This document shows positions 24,401-36,700 of a stretch of DNA of 64,000 nucleotides, one piece after another. The notes under the pieces are model-generated. The model was not told the origin of the DNA and made no database searches. It was given only the letters and a program-made list of their open reading frames with translations. The position numbers were made by a program, and so were the translations under genes. The DNA comes from Schizonepeta tenuifolia (Eukaryota; Streptophyta; Magnoliopsida; Lamiales; Lamiaceae). Location: positions 37,798,446 to 37,862,445 of the forward strand of contig CM055958.1 in NCBI GenBank assembly GCA_029490685.1, read 5' to 3'. The first letter of the stretch is position 1. Each line of letters begins with the position of its first letter.

Positions 24401-25432
24401 GAACTCATCTTGAATCCCTCAAGAAAAAGAAACAATAATTAATCATCCATTTTAAGGCTTATTAGCCGAAAAATTATGAAGAATATGGGGATGATTATTG
24501 GATTTCAAACTCAAGAACTTGGAGAATTATTACCTTTCAATTTAGGGTTTGAAAGAACTAGGATGATGATGATCTTCTCTTGATCTTCATGAGATTGGAG
24601 CTTGAATACTAAGCTTTAATGGAGGAAATCTCCAAGTGTGTGTAGTGTGTGTATGTCACGGCAATGGGGAGAGAGGGAGAGAGAATTTTTCTTCCTTGTT
24701 GTTTGATGGAGAGTTTTAGAGAGAGAGATAGGTAGAATGAGAGAAATATTTCTCTTGAATGGATGAAGTGATCGAGAGAGAGAGAGAGATAAATTTGTGT
24801 ATAATGCATGCACTTCATCATTGTATTAGATATGGTTAGATATTCTCCCAACATTGAGAATATTAATGATGATAAGGTGTTGGAAATTGGATTGAGAGAG
24901 AGAGATAGATGGATTTGATGGATGGGATGAATGCATGCAAACTTTACTACACAATTTACTAAGATTTTATTCTTACTTAAAGAATATTCATGATGAAATC
25001 TAGGTGTAGACTTTGCAAATAGGTTTGGAGAGAGAGAGAGATTAGGGAGAGAGAGAGAAATGACGGTGGAGAGGGGGAGAGAGATGAGAGGGATTTTCTC
25101 AATCTTTTATTACGGGTATCATTTACCCGGTCGTAAAAGTTTTCGGATAAAAAGTCCGTATTATTCCATTTATGCTACAAACGGATCTAATCTCTCCTCG
25201 TCTCGTTTCCGACACTAAAATCATCTCAAACCTATTTCACATCTCGTTAAATAAATCAAGGATTCCGATTATTAAATTTTTAGGTCTACATTCCATATAA
25301 CGAAGAAAACTAAAAATTAGTCGGCTTATTAATCCTTTAAAGATTAAATTCTCGTAACTTTCTCAAATAATCTCGGATAAGCTTCTATCTTGTCTTAGTG
25401 ATCTTAGAATCAATTCTAGGTTCAAAGATTCT
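21412..25432 (-). repeat. Long solo LTR of Tekay-like type, main part
   Basis: On the plus strand it begins TGTCACACCCCGACTCCCGA. Its other end (41186-41508, displaced) reads TGTAATACCCCGAGC, so the reverse strand is an LTR TGTAATACCCC...GGGGTGTGACA of ~4.34 kb. Such ends, a 'gtgaatagtgttgata' block and a 'ctgcatgtatttctaaacgtgcagg' type segment are familiar in long LTRs of plant Tekay/Retand elements; the lineage is from memory. There is no primer site or polyprotein next to either end, hence solo. No credible coding frame. The satellite flanks show no matching TSD. Element E is inserted at its far side. Confidence 0.7.
24655..25092. repeat. GA-rich simple-sequence segments within the long LTR
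   Basis: Clusters of (GA)n at about 24667-24790, 24890-24912 and 25027-25090. The overlapping short minus-strand frames are products of this simple sequence. Confidence 0.85.
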
Positions 25433-26191
25433 TGATGGGGCTGCATCCAAGTTAACCAACGACAACAATAGAGATCCCTTGATCATTCATGGTGGGCCGG
25501 TTACAAGAGCTAGAGCTAAGAAGATAAAGGAGGCCATGGTGTTGATTATAGCTGAAATGAAAGCCCAAGTCCAAGAGCAATCTACGTTGGGCCAAATGGT
25601 GAATCTTATACAAGTCGGTGGGCTGAATCCAACTTGAAGAATGGGCTATTTACAAATCAGATTTGGAGGCCCAAGATGAGGAATAAAGATGCATATTTTC
25701 GTGCATGTTCAAGAGGGCAAATAAAGAGTCATGTTAGTTTCTTTATTAAGACTTAAATAAGTGACTTTTGAGTCCAAGGGTCATAGGTACTTAATAAGTG
25801 ATGTAATGAGTGTTAAATAAGTCTATTTATGAGTTTAATTAGTGTTATCAATGATAAGGATACCAAGAATCCTTTCCTAGCCTATAAATAGACTTGTAAA
25901 TCACTTGTAAGAGGACACCTTGAGTTATAAACGAAAATTGGCTTTGCCTTTGTGAGTTGAATTTCTCTCTTGTAGAGTTTTCACTTGTTCCGAACTTATC
26001 AAGATTAGTGAGCAAAGTCTTGTGGCGTTCAACCATACCGAGGTTCTTGGCTGATTATATAGCCAACGGGTCGAGGTTTTCTTCGCTCTAGGAGGTGATC
26101 AAACTGGATTCTCGATCTAGGGAGACCGCTGCCTACCTCTTATACGAAGGGTTCTTGGATCTTTTATCCAATGGGTCCTCCGTCCGTATCA
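25433..26191 (+). repeat. 5' LTR of element E
   Basis: 759 bp, TGATGGGGCTGC to CCGTCCGTATCA. It resembles the LTRs of D more than it resembles its own 3' LTR. Confidence 0.95.
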
Positions 26192-26193
26192 TT

Positions 26194-26205
26194 TGGTATC
26201 AGAGC
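26194..26205 (+). other. Primer binding site of element E
   Basis: TGGTATCAGAGC, tRNA-Met type, 2 bp after the LTR. Confidence 0.92.
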
Positions 26206-26624
26206 AATCTGGTATTGATCTCAACCTTTGCTCTTCAATTCTACATCTTCTCTATATTGTATCCATCCTTGTGTCTTTGTTGCTGCAAAAAAAAAAAAAA
26301 AAAAAAAAAGAAAGGAAAAAGAAAGAAAAAGAAAAAGGGAAAAAAAATCAGTTTAAAAAAATACAAAAAAAAAAACGAAAATCATTTGAATTGTTCCATA
26401 AGGGTTGAAGTGTGGTGATTGCTACATCTCTTGTTCTAATCTTGATTTGTTCTAGTTCATTTGAATTCCTACAAGTGAGAATTGAGTGGTAAAAGGCATT
26501 GAGTGGTGAGTTTATTTGAGGGAAGGTAAAAGCCTACGAGTGATACACGAGTGTTTGGTGAGGTTTCTTTTTATTTTACATTTTTTTTTACTTTTTGTGT
26601 GATACACGAGTGAATTGTGAGGAC
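26206..26624 (+). other. Untranslated leader of element E with A-rich tract
   Basis: Positions ~26286-26380 are an A/G tract. No start codon in this leader leads into the Gag frame before 26625. No gene seen. Confidence 0.8.
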
Positions 26625-29600
26625 ATGGGCGATAATATCAATCAAATTCCAAATGAATTTACACTGCAAGCTATGCAACAACAATTTGCTAGATTTAACA
26701 CTATTTTGGAGAGCGTATCAGATCGCTTGGAGAATTTGGAGCTACAAGGACAACAAAGGAATCATGATGAAAGGGAGGGTGAAGAAGAAGAGGAAGCAGA
26801 ATCCATGCATCGAGCTCCAAGGCATAATGGTAGAAGGAGGCATCAAAATGAAGTTGATCGTGACTTGGGAAGCATCAAGTTGAAAATTCCTGCTTTCCAA
26901 GGAAGGAGTGATCCCGAGGCCTATTTGGAGTGGGAGCGGAAGGTGGAACTCATCTTTGAGTGTCACAACTACTCCGAGGAGAAGAAGGTCAAACTTGTTG
27001 TAATTGAATTCACCGACTATGCTCTAGTTTGGTGGGATCAATTGACAACAAATAGAAGACGCTATGGAGAGAGACCAATTTCCACTTGGGATGAAAAGAA
27101 GTCCATAATGCGTAAGAGATTTGTTCCTTCTCATTACTTTCGTGAATTGTATCAAAAATTACAAAGTTTGAGTCAAGGTACTAAATCTGTTGATGAGTTC
27201 TACAAAGAGATGGAGATTGCCATGATAAGGGCAAATGTTGAAGAAGATAGAGAAGCAACAATGGCTCGATTTCTATGCGGGCTGAATAGGGAGATTGCGA
27301 ACGTCGTTGATCTTCAACACTATGTGGAGCTTGAAGATATGGTTCATATGGCCATGAAGGTGGAGCGGCAATTGAAGAAGAAGGGAACCTTCCAAAAGAA
27401 TTTCCCAACGAGTTCTCAATCTTCAAAGCCGAAGGAGTGGACATCTTCGAAACCGACATTTGGGGCTGCTTCAAAACCTCAAAATTAGATGTCAAAACCT
27501 TTCAATGAAGTTGATAAAGGCAAAGGTACCTCTACTTCTACTCCCAATACTACTAGAACTAGAGATGTCAAATGTTTTCGCTGTCATGGAATTGGACACA
27601 TTGCATCTGAATGTCCAAACAAAAGGGCGATGGTTGTAAAGTCTAATGGGGAGCTAGAATCGGAAAGTGAACATGAAGATGATGGTGGAGATGAACAGCC
27701 TGAAGAGATCACACCGGAACACGGAGAGCTATTTGTGGTTCGAAGAGCTCTTAATGTGCAAGTCAAAGGTGATGATCAACAAAGGGAGAACATCCTTCAC
27801 ACAAGGTGTTTGGTCCAAGGTAAAGTTTGCATGATGATTATTGATGGTGGGAGTTGTACTAACGTTGCAAGTTCAGATATGGTGGACAAGATGAAGTTAG
27901 CAACCCAAAAGCATCCTCAACCATACAAGCTTCAATGGTTGAATGAATGTGGTGAAATTCGTGTGACTAAACAAGTTCTAATTTCGTTTTCCATTGGCAA
28001 CTATAAGGATGATGTTCTTTGTGATGTGGTACCAATGCATGCTAGTCACATTCTCTTGGGCAGGCCTTGGCAATTCGATCGGAGGGTGATTCATGACGGT
28101 TTTCAAAATCGTTATACCTTCAAGCACAATAACAAATCTGTCATGCTTGTGCCATTGACTCCACAACAAGTTCATGAGGACCAAATAAAGATGTCTCAAA
28201 CGAGGAGAGCTAGAGAGAATGAGGGAAAGAAAAGTGAGGGAGTTGATACACATATGAGAGAAAAAAAAGAGTGGAGAGAATACACGAGAGGGAAAGGAAA
28301 AACAAAACTTCTTTGTGAGAGCAAAAGAGATGAAGAGAGCAATAGTTGAAGAAGAGAGTGTGTTGATCTTGGTGTACAAAGAGTCTCTTTTTAGCACTAA
28401 CGAATTAACCCCATCTTTGCCTAGTACCTTTGTGTCTCTTTTGCAGGAATTTGAAGACGTTTTCCTGGAAGAGGAGCCAAGTGGTTTACCTCCGTTAAGA
28501 GGTATTGAACATCAAATTGATTTTGTGCCCGGAGCTGTGCTTCCAAACCGACCAGCCTATAGAGCCAATCCGGAAGAGACTAGGTGATACGGACGGAGGA
28601 CCCGTTGGATAAAAGATCTAAGAACCCGACGTATAAGAAATAGACAGCGGTCTCCCTAGATCGAGAATCCAGTTTGATCACCTCCTAGAGCGAAGAAAAC
28701 CTCGACCCGTTGGCTATATAATCAGCCAAGAACCTCGGTATGGTTGAACGCCACAAGACTTTGCTCATCAGTCTTGATAAGTTCGGAACAAGTGAAAACT
28801 CTACAAGAGAGAAATTCAACTCACAAAGGCAAAGCCAATTTTCGTTTATAACTCAAGGTGTATATGTTATTCGATTACAAAGGATTGAGCCTATTTATAG
28901 GCTAGAAAAGGACTCTTCGTAGCCTACCAATAATGATAGTACTTATGATACTAATTAAACTCATAAATAGACTTATTTAACACTAATTAAACCACTTATT
29001 AACTACTAATGACTACTTATGACTCAAGACTTCAAAAGTCACTTATTTAACTCATAATAATGAAACTAATTAGACACTTCATTTAGCCTCTTCAATATGC
29101 ACGAAAATCAACCATTTATTTTTCTTCTCGGGCCTTCGAAGTCTGATTGTTGACAAGCCCTTTTAAGACGAATTCAGCCCATTAATATTCACCATTTGGC
29201 CCGATTTATCTTGATATTGGACTTGAAATCGGCATACTTTATTTAGTTCCTGAAATCTGACTTGTAGTCGTTGGTTGCCCATCCGTGCTCACATCACTAG
29301 GGAGATCCAAAGGCAAGTGGAAGACTTGATGGAGAAGGGAAGAGTTCGTGAGAGCATGAGTCCATGTGCCGTACCGGTGATCGTTGTATCCAAGAAAGAT
29401 GGATCATGGAGGATGTGCACCGATTGTCGAGCAATCAATAAGATCACGGTAAAGTACCGCTATCCTATTCCTAGGTTAGACGATATGCTTGATGAGTTGC
29501 ATGGGGCTGTTGTGTTTACTAAGATTGATTTGAAAAGTGGTTATCATCAAATTCGAATTCGAGAAGGAGATGAGTGGAAAACTGCTTTTAAAATAAAGTA

Positions 29601-31965
29601 TGGTCTTTATGAGTTGTTAGTAATGCCTTTTGGTTTAACTAATGCACCTAGTACTTTCATGAGATTGATGCATCATGTTTTGCGAAGTTTCATTGGGAAA
29701 TTTGTGGTTGTTTACTTTGATGATATTTTGATCTATAGCAAAAATGTGGATGAACATCTTGACCATGTGCGTGCTGTTTTAGACACCTTAAGAAAGGAAT
29801 CATTGTATGCTAATCTTAAGAAGTGTTCTTTTTGCATGGATAAAGTTGTTTTTCTTGGTTTTGTTGTAAGTGCTAATGGGATTGAAATGGAGAGAGAAAA
29901 AGTGCAAGCTATCTTACAGTGGCCAACTCCTCAAAACATTGCTTAAGTAAGAAGTTTTCATGGTCTTGCAAGTTTTTATAGGAGGTTTGTTAAAGATTTT
30001 AGCACAATTGCTGCACCTTTGAATGAGATTGTGAAAAAAGATGTTGGTTTTCATTGGGGAGAGAAACAAGAACATGCTTTTAATCTTCTTAAAGAGAAAC
30101 TAACTAGTGCTCCTATTCTTGCATTGCCTAACTTCGATAAAACTTTTGAGCTTGAATGTGATGCATCCGGAGTGGGTGTAGGAGCTGTTTTGTTGCAAGA
30201 TGGAAAGCCAATTGCTTACTTTAGCGAGAAGTTGAAGGGCGCTCAATTGAATTATCCAACCTACGACAAGGAGTTGTATGCTTTGGTGAGAGCTTTTGAA
30301 ACGTGGCAGCATTACTTGTGGCCTAAAGAGTTCGTTGTTCACACGGATCATGAATCTCTCAAATACCTTAAAGGTCAAGGAAAGCTTAGCAAGAGGCATG
30401 TTAAGTGGGTGGAATTCATTGAATCATTTCCTTATGTGATCAAGTATAAGAAGGGCAAGGAGAATATTGTGGCTGATGCGTTGTCTCGGAGGTATTCTTT
30501 AATCTCTACTTTGAGTTCTAAACTTCTTGGTTTTGAGTCAATTAAGGAGATGTATACTAATGATTCTGATTTTGCTTCGATATATCTAGCTTGTGAGCAT
30601 GCTGCATTTGATAAGTTTTATAGGCATGAGGGCTACTTGTTTAGAGAGTCTAAGTTGTGCATTCCTAAGTGTTCCATGCGTGAGTTGCTTGTTCGTGAAG
30701 CTCATGGTGGTGGGTTAATGGGGCATTTTGGAGTTCATAAGACTTTGGATGTTTTGCATGAACATTTTTATTGGCCTAAAATGCGTGTTGATGTTGAAAG
30801 AATTTGTGGTAGATGTATAACTTGCATGCAAGCTAAAGCCAAATCACATCCACATGGTTTGTATACACCTTTACCTATTCCTAATGCACCTTGGGAGAAC
30901 ATTTCTATGGACTTTGTTTTGGGTTTGCCTAGAACAAGTAGGGGTAAGGATTCTGTATTTGTTGTTGTTGATAGATTTTCAAAAATGGCACATTTCATAC
31001 CATGTCATAAGAGTGATGATGCTACTCATATTGCTGATTTGTTCTTTAAATAAATTGTGCGTTTGCATGGAATTCCAAGAAGCATTGTTAGTGATCGAGA
31101 TGTGAAGTTTTTGAGTCATTTTTGGCGTGTGTTATGGAATAAATTGGGAACTAAACTTCTGTTTTCTACTACTTGTCATCCCCAAACCGATGGACAAACC
31201 GAAGTAGTTAATAGGACTTTATCTCAATTGCTTCGAACATTGATTCAAAGGAACTTGAAAAGTTGGGAGGATTGCTTACCTTTTGCTGAATTTGCTTATA
31301 ATCGAAGTGTTCATTCTGCTACTAACTTTTCTCCATTTGAAGTTGTTTATGGCTTTAATCCATTGAGTCCACTTGATCTTATTCCAATTCCAATTGAGGA
31401 ACGAGCTAGTCTTGATGGTAAAGCTAAGGCAGAAATGGTGAAAAAGTTGCATGAGACGGTGAAGCAAAACATTGAGAAGAGGACGGAGCAATACATCAAG
31501 CAAGCAAACAAGGGCCGAAAGCAAGTCATCTTTGAGCCGGGAGATTGGGTTTGGCTACACTTGAGAAAGGAGAGGTTTCCATCCAAAAGGAAGTCCAAGT
31601 TGCAACCAAGAGGAGATGGACCATTTCAAGTCATTGCACGAGTGAATGATAATGCTTACGAACTAGACCTATCGGGTGAGTATAATGTAAGTGCTACTTT
31701 CAATGTTGCTGATTTGTCTCCTTATTTTGGTGATTTGGATTCGAGGACGAATCCTTTTGAAGAAGAACGGAATGATGGGGCTTCATCCAAGTTAACCAAC
31801 GACAACAATGGAGATCCCTTGATCATTCATGGTGGACCGGTTACAAGAGCTAGAGCTAAGAAGATAAAGGAGGCCATGGTGTTGATTATAGCTGAAATGA
31901 AAGCCCAAGTCCAAGAGCAATCTACGTTGGGCCAAATGGTGAATCTTATACAAGTCGATGGGTGA
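26625..31965 (+). pseudogene. gag-pol of element E (broken, split by a solo LTR)
   Basis: ATG 26625 matches D. Domain order as in D. Breaks: TAG at 27486-27488 (Gln in D), an extra A in the A run near 28261 causing a frameshift, a solo family-B LTR at 28585-29296 in the segment just before RT, TAA at 29944-29946 (CAA in D) and TAA at 31051-31053 (GAA in D) in integrase. Because LTR plus TSD is 717 bp, the frame is the same on both sides of the insertion. The RT block YFDDILIYS and integrase TDGQTEVVNRTL are intact. It ends at TGA 31963-31965 inside the 3' LTR, earlier than D because of a one-base deletion. The 3' end (after ~31650) matches F more than D. Confidence 0.93.
28585..29296 (-). repeat. 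Solo family-B LTR inserted in pol of element E
   Basis: 712 bp, TGATACGGACGG to GCTCACATCA, reverse orientation. Perfect TSD CTAGG at 28580-28584 and 29297-29301; removing the LTR and one TSD copy restores the reading seen in D. Confidence 0.97.
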
Positions 31966-32291
31966 ATCCAACTTGAAGAATGGGCTATTTACAAATCAGA
32001 TTTGGAGGCCCAAGATGAGGAATAAAGATGCACATTTTCGTGCATGTTCAAGAGGGCAAATAAAGAGTCATGTTAGTTTCTTTATTATGACTTAAATAAG
32101 TGACTTTTGAGTCCAAGGGTCATAGGTACTTAATAAGTGATGTAATGAGTGTTAAATAAGTCTATTTATGAGTTTAATTAGTGTTATCAATGATAGGATA
32201 CCAAAGAGTCTTTTCCTAGCCTATAAATAGACTTGTAAATCACTTGTAAGCGGACACCTTGAGTTATAAACGAAAATTGGCTTTGCCTTTG
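31773..32291 (+). repeat. 3' LTR of element E, left part
   Basis: Starts TGATGGGGCTTC and runs to CTTTG at 32287-32291, where element B2 begins. With the inverted 244 bp at 41509-41752, less the 5-bp TSD, the total is 758 bp, the exact family-D LTR length. Confidence 0.94.
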
Positions 32292-32578
32292 TGATGTGAG
32301 CACGGATGGGCAACCAACGACTACAAGTCAGATTTCAGGAACTAAATAAAAGTATGCCGATTTCAAGTCCAATATCAAGATAAATCGGGCCAAATGGTGA
32401 ATATTAATGGGCTGAATTCGTCTTAAAAGGGCTTGTCAACAATCAGACTTTGAAGGCCCGAGAAGAAAAATAAATGGTTAATTTTCGTGCATAATAAAGA
32501 GGTTTCATGAAGAGTCTATTTATTTTATTTATTATGTGTTAAATAAGTGACTTTTGAAGTCTAGAGTCATAAGTAGTC
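32292..32578 (+). repeat. 5' LTR of B2, left part
   Basis: Starts TGATGTGAGCACGG. Interrupted at TAGTC (32574-32578) by element D, upstream of the LTR TATA box. Confidence 0.95.
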
Positions 32579-33336
32579 TGATGGGGCTGCATCCAAGTTA
32601 ACCAACGACAACAATAGAGATCCCTTGATCATTCATGGTGGGCCGGTTACAAGAGCTAGAGCTAAGAAGATAAAGGAGGCCATGGTGTTGATTATAGCTG
32701 AAATGAAAGCCCGAGTCCAAGAGCAATCTACGTTGGGCCAAATGGTGAATCTTATACAAGTCGGTGGGCTGAATCCAACTTGAAGAATGGGCTATTTACA
32801 AATCAGATTTGGAGGCCCAAGATGAGGAATAAAGATGCATATTTTCGTGCATGTTCAAGAGGGCAAATAAAGAGTCATGTTAGTTTCTTTATTATGACTT
32901 AAATAAGTGACTTTTGAGTCCAAGGGTCATAGGTACTTAATAAGTGATGTAATGAGTGTTAAATAAGTCTATTTATGAGTTTAATTAGTGTTATCAATGA
33001 TAGGATACCAAGAATCCTTTCCTAGCCTATAAATAGACTTGTAAATCACTTGTAAGAGGAGACCTTGAGTTATAAACGAAAATTGGCTTTGCCTTTGTGA
33101 GTTGAATTTCTCTCTTGTAGAGTTTTCACTTGTTCCGAACTTATCAAGACTAGTGAGCAAAGTCTTGTGGCGTTCAACCATACCGAGGTTCTTGGCTGAT
33201 TATATAGCCAACGGGTCGAGGTTTTCTTCGCTCTAGGAGGTGATCAAACTGGATTCTCGATCTAGGGAGACCGCTGCCTACCTCTTATACGAAGGGTTCT
33301 TGGATCTTTTATCCAACGGGTCCTCCGTCCGTATCA
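32579..33336 (+). repeat. 5' LTR of element D
   Basis: TGATGGGGCTGC to CCGTCCGTATCA, 758 bp. The first ~205 bp correspond to the coding C-terminus of pol as present in the 3' LTR. Confidence 0.98.
33028..33035 (+). promoter_or_regulatory. TATA box in the 5' LTR of element D
   Basis: TATAAATA, placed ~308 bp before the LTR end. Transcript start would be expected ~30 bp downstream. Position and motif suggest the element's promoter; the start itself is not visible. Confidence 0.6.
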
Positions 33337-33339
33337 TTT

Positions 33340-33351
33340 TGGTATCAGAGC
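33340..33351 (+). other. Primer binding site of element D
   Basis: TGGTATCAGAGC, 3 bp after the LTR (2 bp in the other copies). Confidence 0.95.
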
Positions 33352-33712
33352 AATCTGGTATTGATCTCAACATTTGCTCTTCAATTCTACATCTTCTCTA
33401 TATTCTATCCATCCTTGTGTCTTTGTTGCTGCAAAAAAAAAAAAAAAAAAGAAAGAAAGGAAAAAGAAAGAAAAAGAAAAAGGGAAAAAAAATCAGTTTA
33501 AAAAAATACAAAAAAAAAAAAACGAAAATCATTTGAATTGTTCCATAAGGGCTGAAGTGTGGTGATTGCTACATCTCTTGTTCTAATCTTGATTTGTTCT
33601 AGTTCATTTGAATTCCTACAAGTGAGAATTGAGTGGTAAAAGGCATTGAGTGGTGAGTTTATTTGAGGGGAGGTAAAAGCCTACGAGTGATACACGAGTG
33701 AATTGTGAGGAC
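33352..33712 (+). other. Untranslated leader of element D with A-rich tract
   Basis: About 360 bp. Positions ~33432-33524 are poly-A/G. It lacks a ~40-bp 'gtttctttttattttac' region present before gag in E and F. No gene seen. Confidence 0.8.
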
Positions 33713-36700
33713 ATGGGCGATAATATCAATCAAAATCCAAATGAATTTACACTGCAAGCTATGCAACAACAATTTGCTAGATTTAACACTATTTTGGAGA
33801 GCGTATCAGATCGCTTGGAGAATTTGGAGCTACAAGGACAACAAAGGAATCATGATGAAAGGGAGAGTGAAGAAGAAGAGGAAGCAGAATCCATGCATCG
33901 AGCTCCAAGGCATAATGGTAGAAGGAGGCATCAAAATGAAGTTGATCGTGACTTGGGAAGCATCAAGTTGAAAATTCCTGCTTTCCAAGGAAGGAGTGAT
34001 CCCGAGGCCTATTTGGAGTGGGAGCGGAAGGTGGAACTCATCTTTGAGTGTCACAACTACTCCGAGGAGAAGAAGGTCAAACTTGCTGTAATTGAATTCA
34101 CCGACTATGCTCTAGTTTGGTGGGATCAATTGACAACAAATAGAAGACGCTATGGAGAGAGACCAATTTCCACTTGGGATGAAATGAAGTCCATAATGCG
34201 TAAGAGATTTGTTCCTTCTCATTACTTTCGTGAATTGTATCAAAAATTACAAAGTTTGAGTCAAGGTACTAAATCTGTTGATGAGTTCTACAAAGAGATG
34301 GAGATTGCCATGATAAGGGCAAATGTTGAAGAAGATAGAGAAGCAACAATGGCTCGATTTCTATGCGGGCTGAATAGGGAGATTGCGAACGTCGTTGATC
34401 TTCAACACTATGTGGAGCTTGAAGATATGGTTCATATGGCCATGAAGGTGGAGCGGCAATTTAAGAAGAAGGGAACCTTCCAAAAGAATTTCCCAACGAG
34501 TTCTCAATCTTCAAAGCCGAAGGAGTGGACATCTTCGAAACCGACATTTGGGGCTGCTTCAAAACCTCAAAATCAGATGTCAAAACCTTTCAATGAAGTT
34601 GATAAAGGCAAAGGTACCTCTACTTCTACTCCCAATACTACTAGAACTAGAGATGTCAAATGTTTTCGCTGTCATGGAATTGGACACATTGCATCTGAAT
34701 GTCCAAACAAAAGGGTGATGGTTGTAAAATCTAATGGGGAGCTAGAATCGGAAAGTGAACATGAAGATGATGGTGGAGATGAACAGCCTGAAGAGATCAC
34801 ACCAGAACACGGAGAGCTATTTGTGGTTCGAAGAGCTCTTAATGTGCAAGTCAAAGGTGATGATCAACAAAGGGAGAACATCTTTCACACAAGGTGTTTG
34901 GTCCAAGGTAAAGTTTGCATGATGATTATTGATGGTGGGAGTTGTACTAACGTTGCAAGTTCAGATATGGTGGACAAGATGAAGTTAGCAACCCAAAAGC
35001 ATCCTCAACCATACAAGCTTCAATGGTTGAATGAATGTGGTGAAATTCGTGTGACTAAACAAGTTCTAATTTCGTTTTCCATTGGCAATTATAAGGATGA
35101 TGTTCTTTGTGATGTGGTACCAATGCATGCTAGTCACATTCTCTTGGGCAGGCCTTGGCAATTCGATCGGAGGGTGATTCATGACGGTTTTCAAAATCGT
35201 TATACCTTCAAGCACAATAACAAATCTGTCATGCTTGTGCCATTGACTCCACAACAAGTTCATGAGGACCAAATAAAGATGTCTCAAATGAGGAGAGCTA
35301 GAGAGAATGAGGGAAAGAAAAGTGAGGGAGTTGATACACATATGAGAGAAAAAAAGAGTGGAGAGAATACACGAGAGGGAAAGGAAAAACAAAACTTCTT
35401 TGTGAGAGCAAAAGAGATGAAGAGAGCAATAGTTGAAGAAGAGAGTGTGTTGATCTTGGTGTACAAAGAGTCTTTTTTTAGCACTAACGAATTAACCCCA
35501 TCTTTGCCTAGTACCTTTGTGTCTCTTTTGAAGGAATTTGAAGACGTTTTCCCGGAAGAGGAGCCAAGTGGTTTACCTCCGTTAAGAGGTATTGAACATC
35601 AAATTGATTTTGTGCCCGGAGCTGTGCTTCCAAACCGATCAGCCTATAGAGCCAATCCGGAAGAGACTAGGGAGATCCAAAGGCAAGTGGAAGACTTGAT
35701 GGAGAAGGGAAGAGTTCGTGAGAGCATGAGTCCATGTGCCGTACCGGTGATCGTTGTATCCAAGAAAGATGGATCATGGAGGATGTGCACCGATTGTCGA
35801 GCAATCAATAAGATCACGGTAAAGTATCGCTATCCTATTCCTAGGTTAGACGATATGCTTGATGAGTTGCATGGGGCTGTTGTGTTTACTAAGATTGATT
35901 TGAAAAGTGGTTATCATCAAATTCGAATTCGAGAAGGAGATGAGTGGAAAACTGCTTTTAAAACAAAGTATGGTCTTTATGAGTGGTTAGTAATGCCTTT
36001 TGGTTTAACTAATGCACCTAGTACTTTCATGAGATTGATGCATCATGTTTTGCGAAGTTTCATTGGGAAATTTGTGGTTGTTTACTTTGATGATATTTTG
36101 ATCTATAGCAAAAATGTGGATGAACATCTTGACCATGTGCGTGCTGTTTTAGACACCTTAAGAAAGGAATCATTGTATGCTAATCTTAAGAAGTGTTCTT
36201 TTTGCATGGATAAAGTTGTTTTTCTTGGTTTTGTTGTAAGTGCTAATGGGATTGAAATGGAGAGGGAAAAAGTGCAAGCTATCTTACAGTGGCCAACTCC
36301 TCAAAACATTGCTCAAGTAAGAAGTTTTCATGGTCTTGCAAGTTTTTATAGGAGGTTTGTTAAAGATTTTAGCACAATTGCTGCACCTTTGAATGAGATT
36401 GTGAAAAAAGATGTTGGTTTTCATTGGGGAGAGAAACAAGAACATGCTTTTAATCTTCTTAAAGAGAAACTAACTAGTGCTCCTATTCTTGCATTGCCTA
36501 ACTTCGATAAAACTTTTGAGCTTGAATGTGATGCATCCGGAGTGGGTGTAGGAGCTGTTTTGTTGCAGGATGGAAAGCCAATTGCTTACTTTAGCGAGAA
36601 GTTGAAGGGCGCTCAATTGAATTATCCAACCTACGACAAGGAGTTGTATGCTTTGGTGAGAGCTTTTGAAACGTGGCAGCATTACTTGTGGCCTAAAGAG

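Larger units (their letters stand above)
25433..32291 (+). mobile_element. Element E: inactivated family-D CRM retrotransposon, 3' LTR split
   Basis: 5' LTR 25433-26191, broken gag-pol, and 519 bp of the 3' LTR (31773-32291). The remaining 244 bp lie inverted at 41509-41752. Left TSD ATTCT (25428-25432) pairs with AGAAT (41504-41508), its complement in the inverted segment. It carries a solo family-B LTR in pol and element B2 in its 3' LTR. Confidence 0.94.

Noticed and set aside
24609..24854. Short minus-strand frames in the long LTR
   Set aside because: They translate (GA)n simple sequence (Ser/Leu runs) and have no other support.
33698..33712. GTG start giving five extra residues on the Gag-Pol of element D
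   Set aside because: Plant cytosolic translation starts at ATG; the first ATG in frame is 33713 and is kept in E and F.
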